Shown one piece after another: positions 57,239 to 64,000 of a stretch of 64,000 nt of DNA. The stretch comes from Rhodococcus sp. OK519 (GTDB lineage: Bacteria > Actinomycetota > Actinomycetes > Mycobacteriales > Mycobacteriaceae). The notes under the pieces were generated by a model. It was not told the DNA's origin, did not search any database, and worked only from the letters and a program-made list of their open reading frames with translations. Within the stretch, counting starts at the first letter, position 1. Every line of letters starts with the position of its first letter. The position numbers and the translations under genes are program-made. Where the stretch lies: NCBI RefSeq assembly GCF_003051005.1, contig NZ_QAOW01000011.1:27353-91352 (forward strand). The letters are read 5' to 3'.

Positions 57239-58164
57239 CCCGCCATCGCCTCCTCCGGCCGGGACGCGTTGATCCACCGCGTGACGCGGTGTGGCCGTCC
57301 GAGTAGGTCGCGTCCGTCGAACCGCCGGATCACGAGCAGTGCCAGTAGGGCGGTGACGAGTCCGACGGCCGCCGTGATCGCCGACAGCACCACGCCGTCG
57401 GCGCGGGCCTGCAGCGAATCCTGGTTACGCCACAGCACGTTGGCCACCACGAGGATGCCCCCGGCGATCCAGGACGTCCACCAGAGCCGGACCGCGCGCC
57501 GCAGGCGTCGATCACCGTCCACGATCTCGGTGAGGTACACGCCGGGCATCACGAGGTTGAGTCCGGGGAGCAGGACGCCCACGAGCAACTCGCGCAGCGA
57601 GCGGGGGTCGGCGAGACCGCGTTCGGCGAACACGCGGGCCCGTTCGACGCGCAGGCGGCACGCAACCGCGAACGCTGCAGCGACGGCGACGAGCGGCGCG
57701 GACAGCTGGGTCGACCACACCATCGCGTCGGAGATCGCGAGGGTGAGCGGGTCGACGAGACGGACGCGGTTGAACACGAGGAGCCCGTACCGGAAGCACT
57801 CGGCCACGGTCGCGAGACCGAACACGAGGGCCGCGCATGCGAGCAGCGTCGGGGCGAGATCGGCGACCACCTCGGTGCGACCGACACGCTCGTCGCGCTC
57901 CTCGGGCGGCGGATCGAGGAGCCCCCACCGCGGGATGTACCGGTATCGCGGGGTGGGCCCGCGCGAGGCGCGACCGCGGCGCCGAACCTCGGGCGGATAG
58001 GGGCTGCGCGCCACCCAGCGGAAGTTGCGTCCCGACGGCGGCGCCGGACGGCGGGTGTCGACGGGAGAGAGAAGGACGCCCTGGCAGCGCGGGCACCACT
58101 GCGCGGGTGCACCGGCCACCGGCCACTGCGACGCGCACCGAGCGCACACCTGGACGACGGTCAT
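57235..58164 (-). CDS. DUF4328 membrane protein with N-terminal zinc ribbon (Rv3843c-like)
   Basis: 309 residues. A small zinc ribbon at the start uses CARC (Cys7, Cys10) and CPRC (Cys24, Cys27). A basic Pro-rich linker (about 35-95) leads to about six hydrophobic helices, the DUF4328 region, with WTSWIAGGILVVANVLWR typical of the family. Function unknown; the cytoplasmic ribbon could bind nucleic acid or protein. The ATG starts directly against the rhodanese stop, and glpQ1 overlaps downstream, so the three genes form an operon. Confidence 0.85.
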   Translation of the reverse strand: MTVVQVCARCASQWPVAGAPAQWCPRCQGVLLSPVDTRRPAPPSGRNFRWVARSPYPPEVRRRGRASRGPTPRYRYIPRWGLLDPPPEERDERVGRTEVVADLAPTLLACAALVFGLATVAECFRYGLLVFNRVRLVDPLTLAISDAMVWSTQLSAPLVAVAAAFAVACRLRVERARVFAERGLADPRSLRELLVGVLLPGLNLVMPGVYLTEIVDGDRRLRRAVRLWWTSWIAGGILVVANVLWRNQDSLQARADGVVLSAITAAVGLVTALLALLVIRRFDGRDLLGRPHRVTRWINASRPEEAMAG

Positions 58165-58512
58165 CTAGAAGATCTTCGCCGTGCCGGGGTCGCCGTCCGA
58201 GGTGAGCGGTAGGCCCGCGACCTGCCACGCGACCATGCCGCCGTCGACGTGATAGGCGTCGAACCCCACCGAGTTGAGGAACTCGACGGCGACGATCGAG
58301 CGCCCGCCCTGTCGGCAGACGACGTACACCTCGGCGTCGATGTCGATCTCGTCCATCCGAGCGGGCAGATCGACGAGCGCAATGTGCTGCGCCGTGGGCG
58401 CATGGCCGAGCGCCCACTCGTCGTCCTCACGCACGTCCAACAGCACGACGGTCTCATCGGATTCCACCGGGAGATCCGTCAGGTGAACGGTAGGAACGTG
58501 CGGAGTGGTCAC
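58165..58512 (-). CDS. Rhodanese-domain protein
   Basis: A 115-residue single rhodanese domain. The active loop is CRQGGRS with Cys66, preceded by LLDVREDDEWALGHAPTAQHIAL, the CH2A region. Likely a sulfurtransferase acting on thiosulfate or a persulfide carrier in the cytoplasm. The GTG at 58512 was chosen; a long in-frame extension to 58719 crosses the DnaA-box cluster and does not look coding. Confidence 0.88.
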   Translation of the reverse strand: MTTPHVPTVHLTDLPVESDETVVLLDVREDDEWALGHAPTAQHIALVDLPARMDEIDIDAEVYVVCRQGGRSIVAVEFLNSVGFDAYHVDGGMVAWQVAGLPLTSDGDPGTAKIF

Positions 58513-59018
58513 ACCGTCGATTCTGGCACGGCCCCCGTCGAAAGAGGCGCGTCCGGCGTTACGCGACAACGTGGTTCGTGACCGGACCGAGACTGTAGCG
58601 CAGATCACACTACCGAAATGAGTGTTCAAATGTGACCTGCGCCACTTGCACTGGCGAGTTATCCACAGTTTCCACAGGTTCATCCACAGTTTTGGGTGGT
58701 CGTCGCGGACGTCATCCACAGGTCAAGGCCGTGCTGTGAGTGAGTTGCTGACAACTTGTGCACCGAGAGACTCGCGGCCATCCACAGCCTGTGTGGACCA
58801 CCCCCCCTGCGGACGGCCGCGAGCAGGCACGGACCGGAACTCCCCCACCGGGACGCGTGCCCACGTCCCGGACCCTGAGTCCCGGCCCGGCCCTCCCCCC
58901 TCGTCGGGACGCTCCCATCCCGACATCTGATCTGACGCGGGGGCACGCGATTCGGTTCCCACGAATCCGTCCCGACTCCGACGCACGTCACACTCGCAGG
59001 TGGGGCACAGTGGACTGC
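58513..59018. other. Divergent intergenic region with DnaA-box cluster
   Basis: 506 bases between the rhodanese (-) and LLM oxidoreductase (+). The first half is richer in AT and holds the DnaA-like boxes; the second half is C-rich and features nothing recognisable. Frames crossing it are Arg/Pro-rich shadows. Confidence 0.6.
58659..58797 (+). other. Cluster of DnaA-box-like sequences
   Basis: A perfect box TTATCCACA (58659-58667) is followed by TTTCCACA (58669), TCATCCACA (58680-58688), TCATCCACA (58712-58720) and CCATCCACA (58778-58786), and on the other strand TCCACACA (58797-58790). Consensus is TTATNCACA. All but the last are in the same orientation. Confidence 0.6.
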
Positions 59019-59948
59019 ATGGACCTGAGAATCTTCACCGAACCGCAGCAGGGTGCGACCTACGACGATCTCCTCGCGGTGGCGAAGGCCGCAGAACAGT
59101 TCGGATACGACGCCTTCTTCCGGTCCGACCACTACCTCGCCATGAACGTCGACGGCCTGCCCGGCCCCACCGACGCGTGGATCACCCTCGCGGGACTGGC
59201 CCGCGACACGTCGACGATCCGCCTCGGCACGCTCGTCACGTCGGCGACGTTCCGCTACCCCGGCCCGCTCGCGATCTCGGTCGCGCAGGTCGACGCGATG
59301 AGCGGCGGCCGGATCGAACTCGGACTCGGCGCCGGCTGGTTCGCGGAGGAGCACAGCGCGTACGGCATCCCGTTCCCGCCGCTCGGTGAGCGCTTCGACC
59401 GCCTCGAGGAATCGCTTGCGGTCATCACCGGACTGTGGGGGACGCCGGTGGGGCAGACGTTCACCCACGAGGGCGCGCACTTCCCCATCGTCGACTCACC
59501 CGCGCTCCCCAAGCCGGTCCAGTCGCCGCGCCCGCCGATCGTGATGGGCGGCATGGGCAAGCGCCGTACCCCCGCAATGGCGGCCCGCTACGCCGACGAG
59601 TTCAACCTGCCGTTCGTCTCGATCGACGACACCGTCGCGCAGTTCGGACGCGTTCGGGAGGCATGCCGGTCCGCGGATCGCGACCCCGAGTCGCTCGTCT
59701 ACTCCAATGCGCTGGTGCTGTGCTGCGGCCGGACCGACGAGGAGATCGCCCGGCGCGCGGCGAAGATCGGCCGCGAGGTCGACGAACTTCGGGAGAACGG
59801 ACTGGCGGGAAGCCCGGCCGAACTCGTCGACAAGATCGGCCGCTACCGCGAGGTCGGCACGCAGCGGGTGTACCTGCAAATGCTCGATCTCGCCGACCTC
59901 GCCCACATCGAACTGGTCGCGTCGGAGGTCGTCCCGCAGCTCGGCTGA
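59019..59948 (+). CDS. LLM-class (F420-dependent) oxidoreductase
   Basis: 309 residues of a luciferase-like TIM barrel. Family blocks are AEQFGYDAFFRSDHYL, TSTIRLGTLVTSATFRYPGPLA, SGGRIELGLGAGWFAEEHSAYGIPFPPLGERFDRLEE and PPIVMGGMGKRRTPAMAARYADEFN. The glycine-rich loop and His in RSDHY fit F420 rather than FMN binding in actinobacteria; the substrate is unknown. The ATG at 59019 begins the conserved sequence; CACAGT lies 7 bases upstream. The open frame upstream from 58758 is C-rich and unlike the family. Confidence 0.9.
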   Translation: MDLRIFTEPQQGATYDDLLAVAKAAEQFGYDAFFRSDHYLAMNVDGLPGPTDAWITLAGLARDTSTIRLGTLVTSATFRYPGPLAISVAQVDAMSGGRIELGLGAGWFAEEHSAYGIPFPPLGERFDRLEESLAVITGLWGTPVGQTFTHEGAHFPIVDSPALPKPVQSPRPPIVMGGMGKRRTPAMAARYADEFNLPFVSIDDTVAQFGRVREACRSADRDPESLVYSNALVLCCGRTDEEIARRAAKIGREVDELRENGLAGSPAELVDKIGRYREVGTQRVYLQMLDLADLAHIELVASEVVPQLG

Positions 59949-60033
59949 GCCGACAAACGAACGCCCGACCAACAACTTCACAAATCGGACATGCCAACGG
60001 CGACAGTGCGTTTGCGTTCCCGAAGCTCGATAT

Positions 60034-60070
60034 CGAAGTGCACCCCCGGCGCGACCGCGGGTGCACTTCG
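60034..60070 (+). terminator. Terminator after the LLM oxidoreductase
   Basis: A perfect 12-bp stem, CGAAGTGCACCC with GGGTGCACTTCG, 13-base loop, followed by CCGTTT. Confidence 0.7.
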
Positions 60071-60094
60071 CCGTTTCGTCACCTCCCCGAAAAC

Positions 60095-60108
60095 TAGTGT
60101 TCCGTTCA
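60095..60108. promoter_or_regulatory. TAGTGTTCCGTTCA motif upstream of the MFS gene
   Basis: This 14-base sequence recurs exactly at 63635-63648. It precedes the MFS start by 89 bases and runs into TCCGTTcaACGGGA, a short inverted repeat; a TetR-type operator is one possibility. Confidence 0.45.
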
Positions 60109-60197
60109 ACGGGAGGTCTATCTGTGATCGCGTCCGCACCATCTGTAATGGGCGTCACATCGTGTGACTCGGACCACACATCGCAGAAAGGCGTTAC

Positions 60198-61703
60198 ATG
60201 TCAGGAACTCTCGGCACCGCGGCCACCAGCCCGCGGGCCGTCTTCGGAAGCGGCTGGAACCCACGGCTCGTGCTGTCGCTGGTCTCGATCGCTCTCGTCC
60301 TCGAGATCGTCTCTCTCAGTTCGACGATGGCTGCGGTCGCGATGATGCCGATCGGCGAACATTTCCAGACGGACCAGGTCGCTTGGGTGACGACGGCCTA
60401 CCTGCTGGCCGCCGCAGTAGCCTGCCCGCTGGCCGGCAAGCTCGCCGACATTCACGGTAAGCGCAAAGTGTTCCTGATCTGTATGGCCATCGCCGCCGTC
60501 GGCGCCCTGATGTCCGCGGCCGCACCCAATTTCCTGGTCCTCGTGATCGGCCGCGGCCTGTTCGGCGTCCTCATCGCCTGCATGTTCCTGGGCTTCTCTC
60601 TCATGCGAGACGTCTTCCCGCCCAACACCCTCGCGCTCGCGGTCAGCATCGCGGCCGGCGGCATGGGCCTGATGACGATCCCGGCACCGTTCATCACCGG
60701 CGTGCTGGTCGACGCGTGGGGCTTCCGCTCCCTCTTCTGGTTCCTGCTGATCTCCCTCGCGGTGCTCGCCCCGCTGGTCATGCTCACCACTCCCGAGTCG
60801 CCCGTCCGTAACAACGCACGCCTCGACTACCTCGGTGGCGCACTCCTCGGTGGCGGCCTCGCCGCGATCCTGGCCGGCATCAGCTTCGGCCCCTCGTGGG
60901 GATGGACCGACGGCGGAACCCTGCTGCTGATCCTCGGCGGCTTCGCGCTCATTGCGATCTGGGTCCCGATCGCACTGCGCACCACCGACCCGATCGTCGA
61001 CCTGCGGTTCTTCCGTCACGGCCCGATGCTCCGCATCTGTCTGTCGGCCGGCCTCGCCTACGGCACCATCTCGCTGTACGCGACGCTCATCCCGATGATG
61101 TGCATGACGCCGTCCGCGCTCGGCCTCGGCTACGGCTTCGGCGTGGACGCCAAGGGTGTCGGCCTGCTCCAGATCCCGATGGGCGTCGGCAGCGTCGTCG
61201 CCGGCATCGCCGTCGGACGCATCCTCCGCACCAAGTTCCCGACCCTCACACTCGCCGGTGGCGCTGCGCTGATGCTGGTCGCGTCCGTGGTCACCTCTTT
61301 CTGGCACGTCGGCAAGGTCGAGGTCCTCTTCGGCATCCTGCTCTTCGGCCTCGGCATGGGCGCCACCACAGCCTCCATCCCGAACCTGGTGATCGCCTCG
61401 GTGCCGCCGTCGGTCCAGGCATCGATGTCGAGCATGGTGCAGGCGTCGCAGACCCTGATCGCGTCGGTCCTACCGGTCATCGCGTTCGCGGTCCTCAACT
61501 CCAACGTCGCCACCGTCGTCGGGGGCTACGGCTTCTACACGGACGGCAGCTTCGGCATCGCCTACCTGATCTCGGCTGCGTCGTCGCTACTCGCCATCGT
61601 CGTGGTCCTGTCGCTGCACCGCCGCCGCAAGGCGATCGCGGAGCAGGTCGCAGCGGACTCCGCTTCGGACACTGCTGACCGAGAGCCGGTGACCGCAGCC
61701 TGA
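60198..61703 (+). CDS. MFS transporter, DHA2 (14-TM) family
   Basis: 501 residues with about 14 hydrophobic segments. Loop motif A is GKLADIHGKRK (about 75-85) and motif C-type GGMGLMTIPAPFITGVLVDAWGFR lies near 152-175. The N- and C-termini are hydrophilic. DHA2 members export drugs or toxic metabolites with proton antiport. The ATG follows AGAAAGGCGTTAC. A repeated 14-base motif upstream suggests control by a local repressor that is not in the window. Confidence 0.92.
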   Translation: MSGTLGTAATSPRAVFGSGWNPRLVLSLVSIALVLEIVSLSSTMAAVAMMPIGEHFQTDQVAWVTTAYLLAAAVACPLAGKLADIHGKRKVFLICMAIAAVGALMSAAAPNFLVLVIGRGLFGVLIACMFLGFSLMRDVFPPNTLALAVSIAAGGMGLMTIPAPFITGVLVDAWGFRSLFWFLLISLAVLAPLVMLTTPESPVRNNARLDYLGGALLGGGLAAILAGISFGPSWGWTDGGTLLLILGGFALIAIWVPIALRTTDPIVDLRFFRHGPMLRICLSAGLAYGTISLYATLIPMMCMTPSALGLGYGFGVDAKGVGLLQIPMGVGSVVAGIAVGRILRTKFPTLTLAGGAALMLVASVVTSFWHVGKVEVLFGILLFGLGMGATTASIPNLVIASVPPSVQASMSSMVQASQTLIASVLPVIAFAVLNSNVATVVGGYGFYTDGSFGIAYLISAASSLLAIVVVLSLHRRRKAIAEQVAADSASDTADREPVTAA

Positions 61704-61714
61704 TCGCTGCACGC

Positions 61715-61747
61715 GTGGGGCCGGTGCCGTTTCGGCACCGGCCCCAC
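61715..61747 (+). terminator. Terminator after the MFS gene
   Basis: A perfect 14-bp stem, GTGGGGCCGGTGCC with GGCACCGGCCCCAC, small loop GTTTC, 12 bases past the stop. Confidence 0.8.
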
Positions 61748-61794
61748 GTCGCGTTCTGTGCCCGTTCGCTGTTCGTCGACTCTGATCGAAAAGC

Positions 61795-62463
61795 TCAGGC
61801 GCCCAATCCAACCGGGCAGCTGACCCCCGTCGCGTGCACGGGGCAGTAGCCGCCGGGGTTCTTTGCCAGGTACTGCTGGTGATAATCCTCGGCGTAGTAG
61901 AAGGTGTCGAGCGGCGCTATTTCCGTGGTGATCTCGCCGTAGCCTGCAGCGGCCAGACGCTTGCCGAACGCCTCCGCGGTGGCCCGCGCCGCCGCTGCCT
62001 GCTCGTCCGAATCGGTGTAGATAACCGAGCGGTACTGGGTGCCGTGATCGTTGCCCTGACGCATGCCCTGCGTCGGGTCGTGGTTCTCCCAGAACTGCTT
62101 GAGAATGCCCTCGTACGAGATCTTCTCCGGATCGAACACCACCAACACCACCTCGGTGTGCCCCGTGCGGCCCGAGCAGACCTCTTCGTAGGTGGGGTTG
62201 GGCGTGTAGCCGCCCGCGTAGCCGACGGCGGTGGAGTGGACGCCGTCCAGCTCCCAGAATTCCTTCTCCGCGCCCCAGAAGCAGCCCATACCCACGACGA
62301 CGGACTGCATGCCGTCCGGGAACGGGGGCTTCAACGGGTGTCCGTTGACGTAGTGGGCGTCGGGCACCGACATCGGGGTCTCGCGTCCCGGCAGCGCCTG
62401 ATCCGGTGTAACCATCACGGATTTCGTTCCGGCGCGGGCGACGAGGTCATCGAACCAAGACAT
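61795..62463 (-). CDS. msrA: Peptide methionine sulfoxide reductase A
   Basis: A 222-residue enzyme reducing the S-isomer of methionine sulfoxide in proteins. The catalytic [11 protein letters not shown] puts Cys61 as nucleophile; resolving cysteines are probably Cys207 (GGYCPVH) and Cys216. Other blocks are [26 protein letters not shown] and [23 protein letters not shown]. Cytoplasmic, recycled by thioredoxin. It lies 9 bases from the stop of the acyltransferase upstream on the same strand, so cotranscription is likely. Confidence 0.95.
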   Translation of the reverse strand: MSWFDDLVARAGTKSVMVTPDQALPGRETPMSVPDAHYVNGHPLKPPFPDGMQSVVVGMGCFWGAEKEFWELDGVHSTAVGYAGGYTPNPTYEEVCSGRTGHTEVVLVVFDPEKISYEGILKQFWENHDPTQGMRQGNDHGTQYRSVIYTDSDEQAAAARATAEAFGKRLAAAGYGEITTEIAPLDTFYYAEDYHQQYLAKNPGGYCPVHATGVSCPVGLGA

Positions 62464-62472
62464 AGGACGATG

Positions 62473-63624
62473 CTACGCGCGGTCGCGTGTCGCCACCGGG
62501 TCGTCGGCCTGTTCGGCGCTCGAGTCGGGGCGCCTGGTGCGCCCGGTCAGCCACCGTGCGGCGGGCACCTCGACCCACCTGTACAGCACCTCCGACACCA
62601 GCGCCGTGACGACCAGGAACACGACGACCGCACCGGTCCGGCCCAACGGCCCCACCGCGTTCTCGTACACCCGGTACAGGATCAGGGTGTGGACGAGATA
62701 GATCGCGTAGCTACGTGTCGCGGTCCAGCGGATCACAGCCCAGCGCGTCGGGCTGCCGCGCCACCGTCCGAGCGCCACCACCAGCACCGTCACCGCGGTG
62801 ATCGTCCACAGGTAGCGGTCGCCCGCCCAGTACACCCGAACTTCGGTCGCGAGACGGATCACCTCGATCTGCGCGAGAACGCCGACGATGATCCATCGCC
62901 AGTTCGACAGCCGGGCCCACCACAGGTACATCAGCTGACCGAGGAACACTGCCGGCAGCGTCGCCGCCACCTTCGACAGCATCGGCACCGTGTACGGGTG
63001 CGGCGCATAGAGGTTGTAGAGCAACACCAGCGCGCAGACCGCCGCGCCGACGAGCGGGACGGCGACGGGACGCGTCCGGAGCACGGGCCGCATCGCGACG
63101 CAGTACAGGTAGAACAGCATCTGCACGACCAGCGTCCAAGCGACCCCCAGGACCGCGACCTCGGGCTTGAGGAAGAACCCGCCGAGCACGAAACTGAGCG
63201 CGGCCTCCCCATTCGAGACGCCTGGTTGTCCGCTGAACATGCCGTTGACACCCGCGCGGACCAGCAGGATCGCGGCCGCGATGGCGACCCAGAATGCCGG
63301 GAGCAGTCGACCGATCCGGTCGAGCAGGAACCGGCCTGGCGAGTGTCGGATCGCAGACCGGGTGATGACCGCACCGGTCAGCATCATGAAGATCGCGACG
63401 CCGACGAACGAGAGGTGCTGATTGAGGCCCAACCCCTCGACGAACACGGCGTAGACGCCGTCGATCAGCCACCAACCGTCGCCGAGATCGTCGATGAGAT
63501 AGAAGGAAATGTGCGAATAGACGACGGCGAGCACCGCGATCGCACGTAGGAGATTCGCCCCTGTCAGTTCCACACGTGGCGCCCGCGAGGCCCCCGAGGA
63601 TGGAGCGGGCGTCACGGAAGGCAC
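62473..63624 (-). CDS. Acyltransferase-3 family membrane protein
   Basis: 383 residues with about ten transmembrane helices, of the OafA/NodX acyltransferase-3 family. The N-terminal RAIAVLAVVYSHISFY carries the conserved His in the first helix, followed by VAIFMMLTGAVITRS and the R-rich loop DRIGRLLPAFWVA. Such proteins O-acylate cell-surface glycans or lipids. The GTG at 63624 has TAATAT 6 bases upstream (leaderless), and the repeated 14-base motif overlaps that -10. Confidence 0.87.
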   Translation of the reverse strand: MPSVTPAPSSGASRAPRVELTGANLLRAIAVLAVVYSHISFYLIDDLGDGWWLIDGVYAVFVEGLGLNQHLSFVGVAIFMMLTGAVITRSAIRHSPGRFLLDRIGRLLPAFWVAIAAAILLVRAGVNGMFSGQPGVSNGEAALSFVLGGFFLKPEVAVLGVAWTLVVQMLFYLYCVAMRPVLRTRPVAVPLVGAAVCALVLLYNLYAPHPYTVPMLSKVAATLPAVFLGQLMYLWWARLSNWRWIIVGVLAQIEVIRLATEVRVYWAGDRYLWTITAVTVLVVALGRWRGSPTRWAVIRWTATRSYAIYLVHTLILYRVYENAVGPLGRTGAVVVFLVVTALVSEVLYRWVEVPAARWLTGRTRRPDSSAEQADDPVATRDRA

Positions 63625-63634
63625 CGCTCGATAT

Positions 63635-63648
63635 TAGTGTTCCGTTCA
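63635..63648. promoter_or_regulatory. TAGTGTTCCGTTCA motif upstream of the acyltransferase
   Basis: Exact second copy of the 14-base element at 60095-60108. On the minus strand it reads TGAACGGAACACTA and runs directly into the TAATAT -10 of the acyltransferase gene, as an operator would. Confidence 0.5.
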
Positions 63649-63714
63649 CGTCACGTTCCAATTTCAGCCGTCGACCGTAATGTCCGGCACACCGAGAATC
63701 CCCCAGTTTCAGGG

Positions 63715-63738
63715 TGCCCTAACTTTTTTGTGAGGGCA
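63715..63738. promoter_or_regulatory. Short inverted repeat upstream of sodA
   Basis: TGCCCT and AGGGCA flank a T-rich centre (AACTTTTTTGTG). It is about 114 bases before the sodA start; significance uncertain. Confidence 0.3.
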
Positions 63739-63851
63739 TTCCCACCTGAGCGGTCTGCTTGCGCACGGTGTACCAATGAGATTGGGTTAATCCCGCGCAC
63801 GATTCACGAACTCACACGTCAGGGCGTCACGCCCGCGAAGAAGGGATTCAC

Positions 63852-64000
63852 GTGTCTGTCTACACGCTGCCCGATCTGCCCTACGACTACGCCGCCCTCG
63901 AGCCCCACATCTCCGGCAAGATCATGGAACTCCACCACGACAAGCACCACGCCGCCTACGTCGCCGGCGCCAACGCCGCCCTCGACAAGCTCGCCGAACT
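63852..64000 (+). CDS. sodA: Superoxide dismutase (Fe/Mn), N-terminal part
   Basis: The first 49 codons of an Fe/Mn superoxide dismutase, cut by the window end. The N-terminus [18 protein letters not shown] and the metal-ligand region [12 protein letters not shown] are diagnostic; His28 corresponds to the first metal ligand of M. tuberculosis SodA. The GTG start has AAGGGA 6 bases upstream. It detoxifies superoxide. Position after the glpQ1 region matches Rv3846. Confidence 0.95.
   Translation, partial: MSVYTLPDLPYDYAALEPHISGKIMELHHDKHHAAYVAGANAALDKLAE

Noticed and set aside
58518..58719. N-terminal extension of the rhodanese
   Set aside because: The added residues cross the DnaA-box region and have no similarity to rhodaneses.
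58659..58797. DnaA-box cluster considered as the chromosomal origin
   Set aside because: No dnaA, dnaN or gyrB genes and no AT-rich unwinding region are present.
55520..63549. Plus-strand frames 55520-58000 and 61834-63549
   Set aside because: Antisense to DUF5926, glpQ1, the DUF4328 gene, msrA and the acyltransferase; no recognisable protein sequence.

Overview
The window is high-GC DNA from a mycolic-acid actinomycete, most likely Rhodococcus or a close relative; the species cannot be fixed from sequence alone. The evidence is two antigen-85-type mycolyltransferases, the arabinogalactan genes glf-glfT2-PAP2-ubiA-aftB, and gene order matching Mycobacterium tuberculosis Rv3803c to Rv3846 (fbp, aftB, ubiA, Rv3807c, glfT2, glf, Rv3811, Rv3813c, acyltransferase, serS, Rv3835, Rv3836, Rv3837c, pheA, Rv3839, Rv3840, bfrB, glpQ1, Rv3843c, sodA). 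In M. tuberculosis this segment lies near oriC.

Layout. 1-8684: cell-envelope genes on the minus strand, with a five-gene overlapping operon for galactofuranose and arabinofuranose polymerisation. 8767-13880: a TipA-like MerR regulator, then a divergent pair encoding a SpoIID-domain protein and a PGRP amidase, both with LGFP-type repeats. 13969-15634: HAD hydrolase and acyltransferase. 15690-40551: accessory region with a decayed fragment followed by nine tandem minus-strand genes for secreted Ig-like repeat proteins (about 59 repeats in total). 41064-48923: thioesterase, serS, ankyrin protein, septum-formation protein, metallopeptidase, an orphan PE-PPE-EspG trio, a phosphoglycerate mutase family protein and pheA. 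48980-55460: an unrecognised gene, an iron-box-preceded DUF2470 gene, a beta-lactamase-fold hydrolase, a CPBP protease, an LCP ligase and two ferritins. 55526-64000: DUF5926, glpQ1, DUF4328 protein, rhodanese, a DnaA-box cluster, an LLM oxidoreductase, an MFS pump, msrA, an acyltransferase-3 protein and the start of sodA.

The most interesting content is the Ig-like array. The nine proteins share a signal peptide, variable numbers of Big_3-type repeats, and a Gly/Ser-rich C-terminal tail that in seven of nine ends Phe-Gly-Ser. They have neither LPXTG nor a C-terminal membrane anchor. Their N-terminal heads fall into several classes. A GGAC-N4-GTCC-like inverted repeat lies upstream of six of the nine, each time just after the terminator of the preceding unit; the three genes without it are plausible downstream members of operons. 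Tracts of over 100 bp identical between neighbours point to gene conversion. I read this as a recombining family of surface or mycomembrane-associated proteins with an undescribed C-terminal sorting or anchoring tail.

Many genes here have a TANNNT hexamer 6-8 bases before an ATG/GTG, typical of leaderless transcripts, and I used it to choose starts. I saw no tRNA, rRNA, CRISPR, insertion sequence or phage genes.
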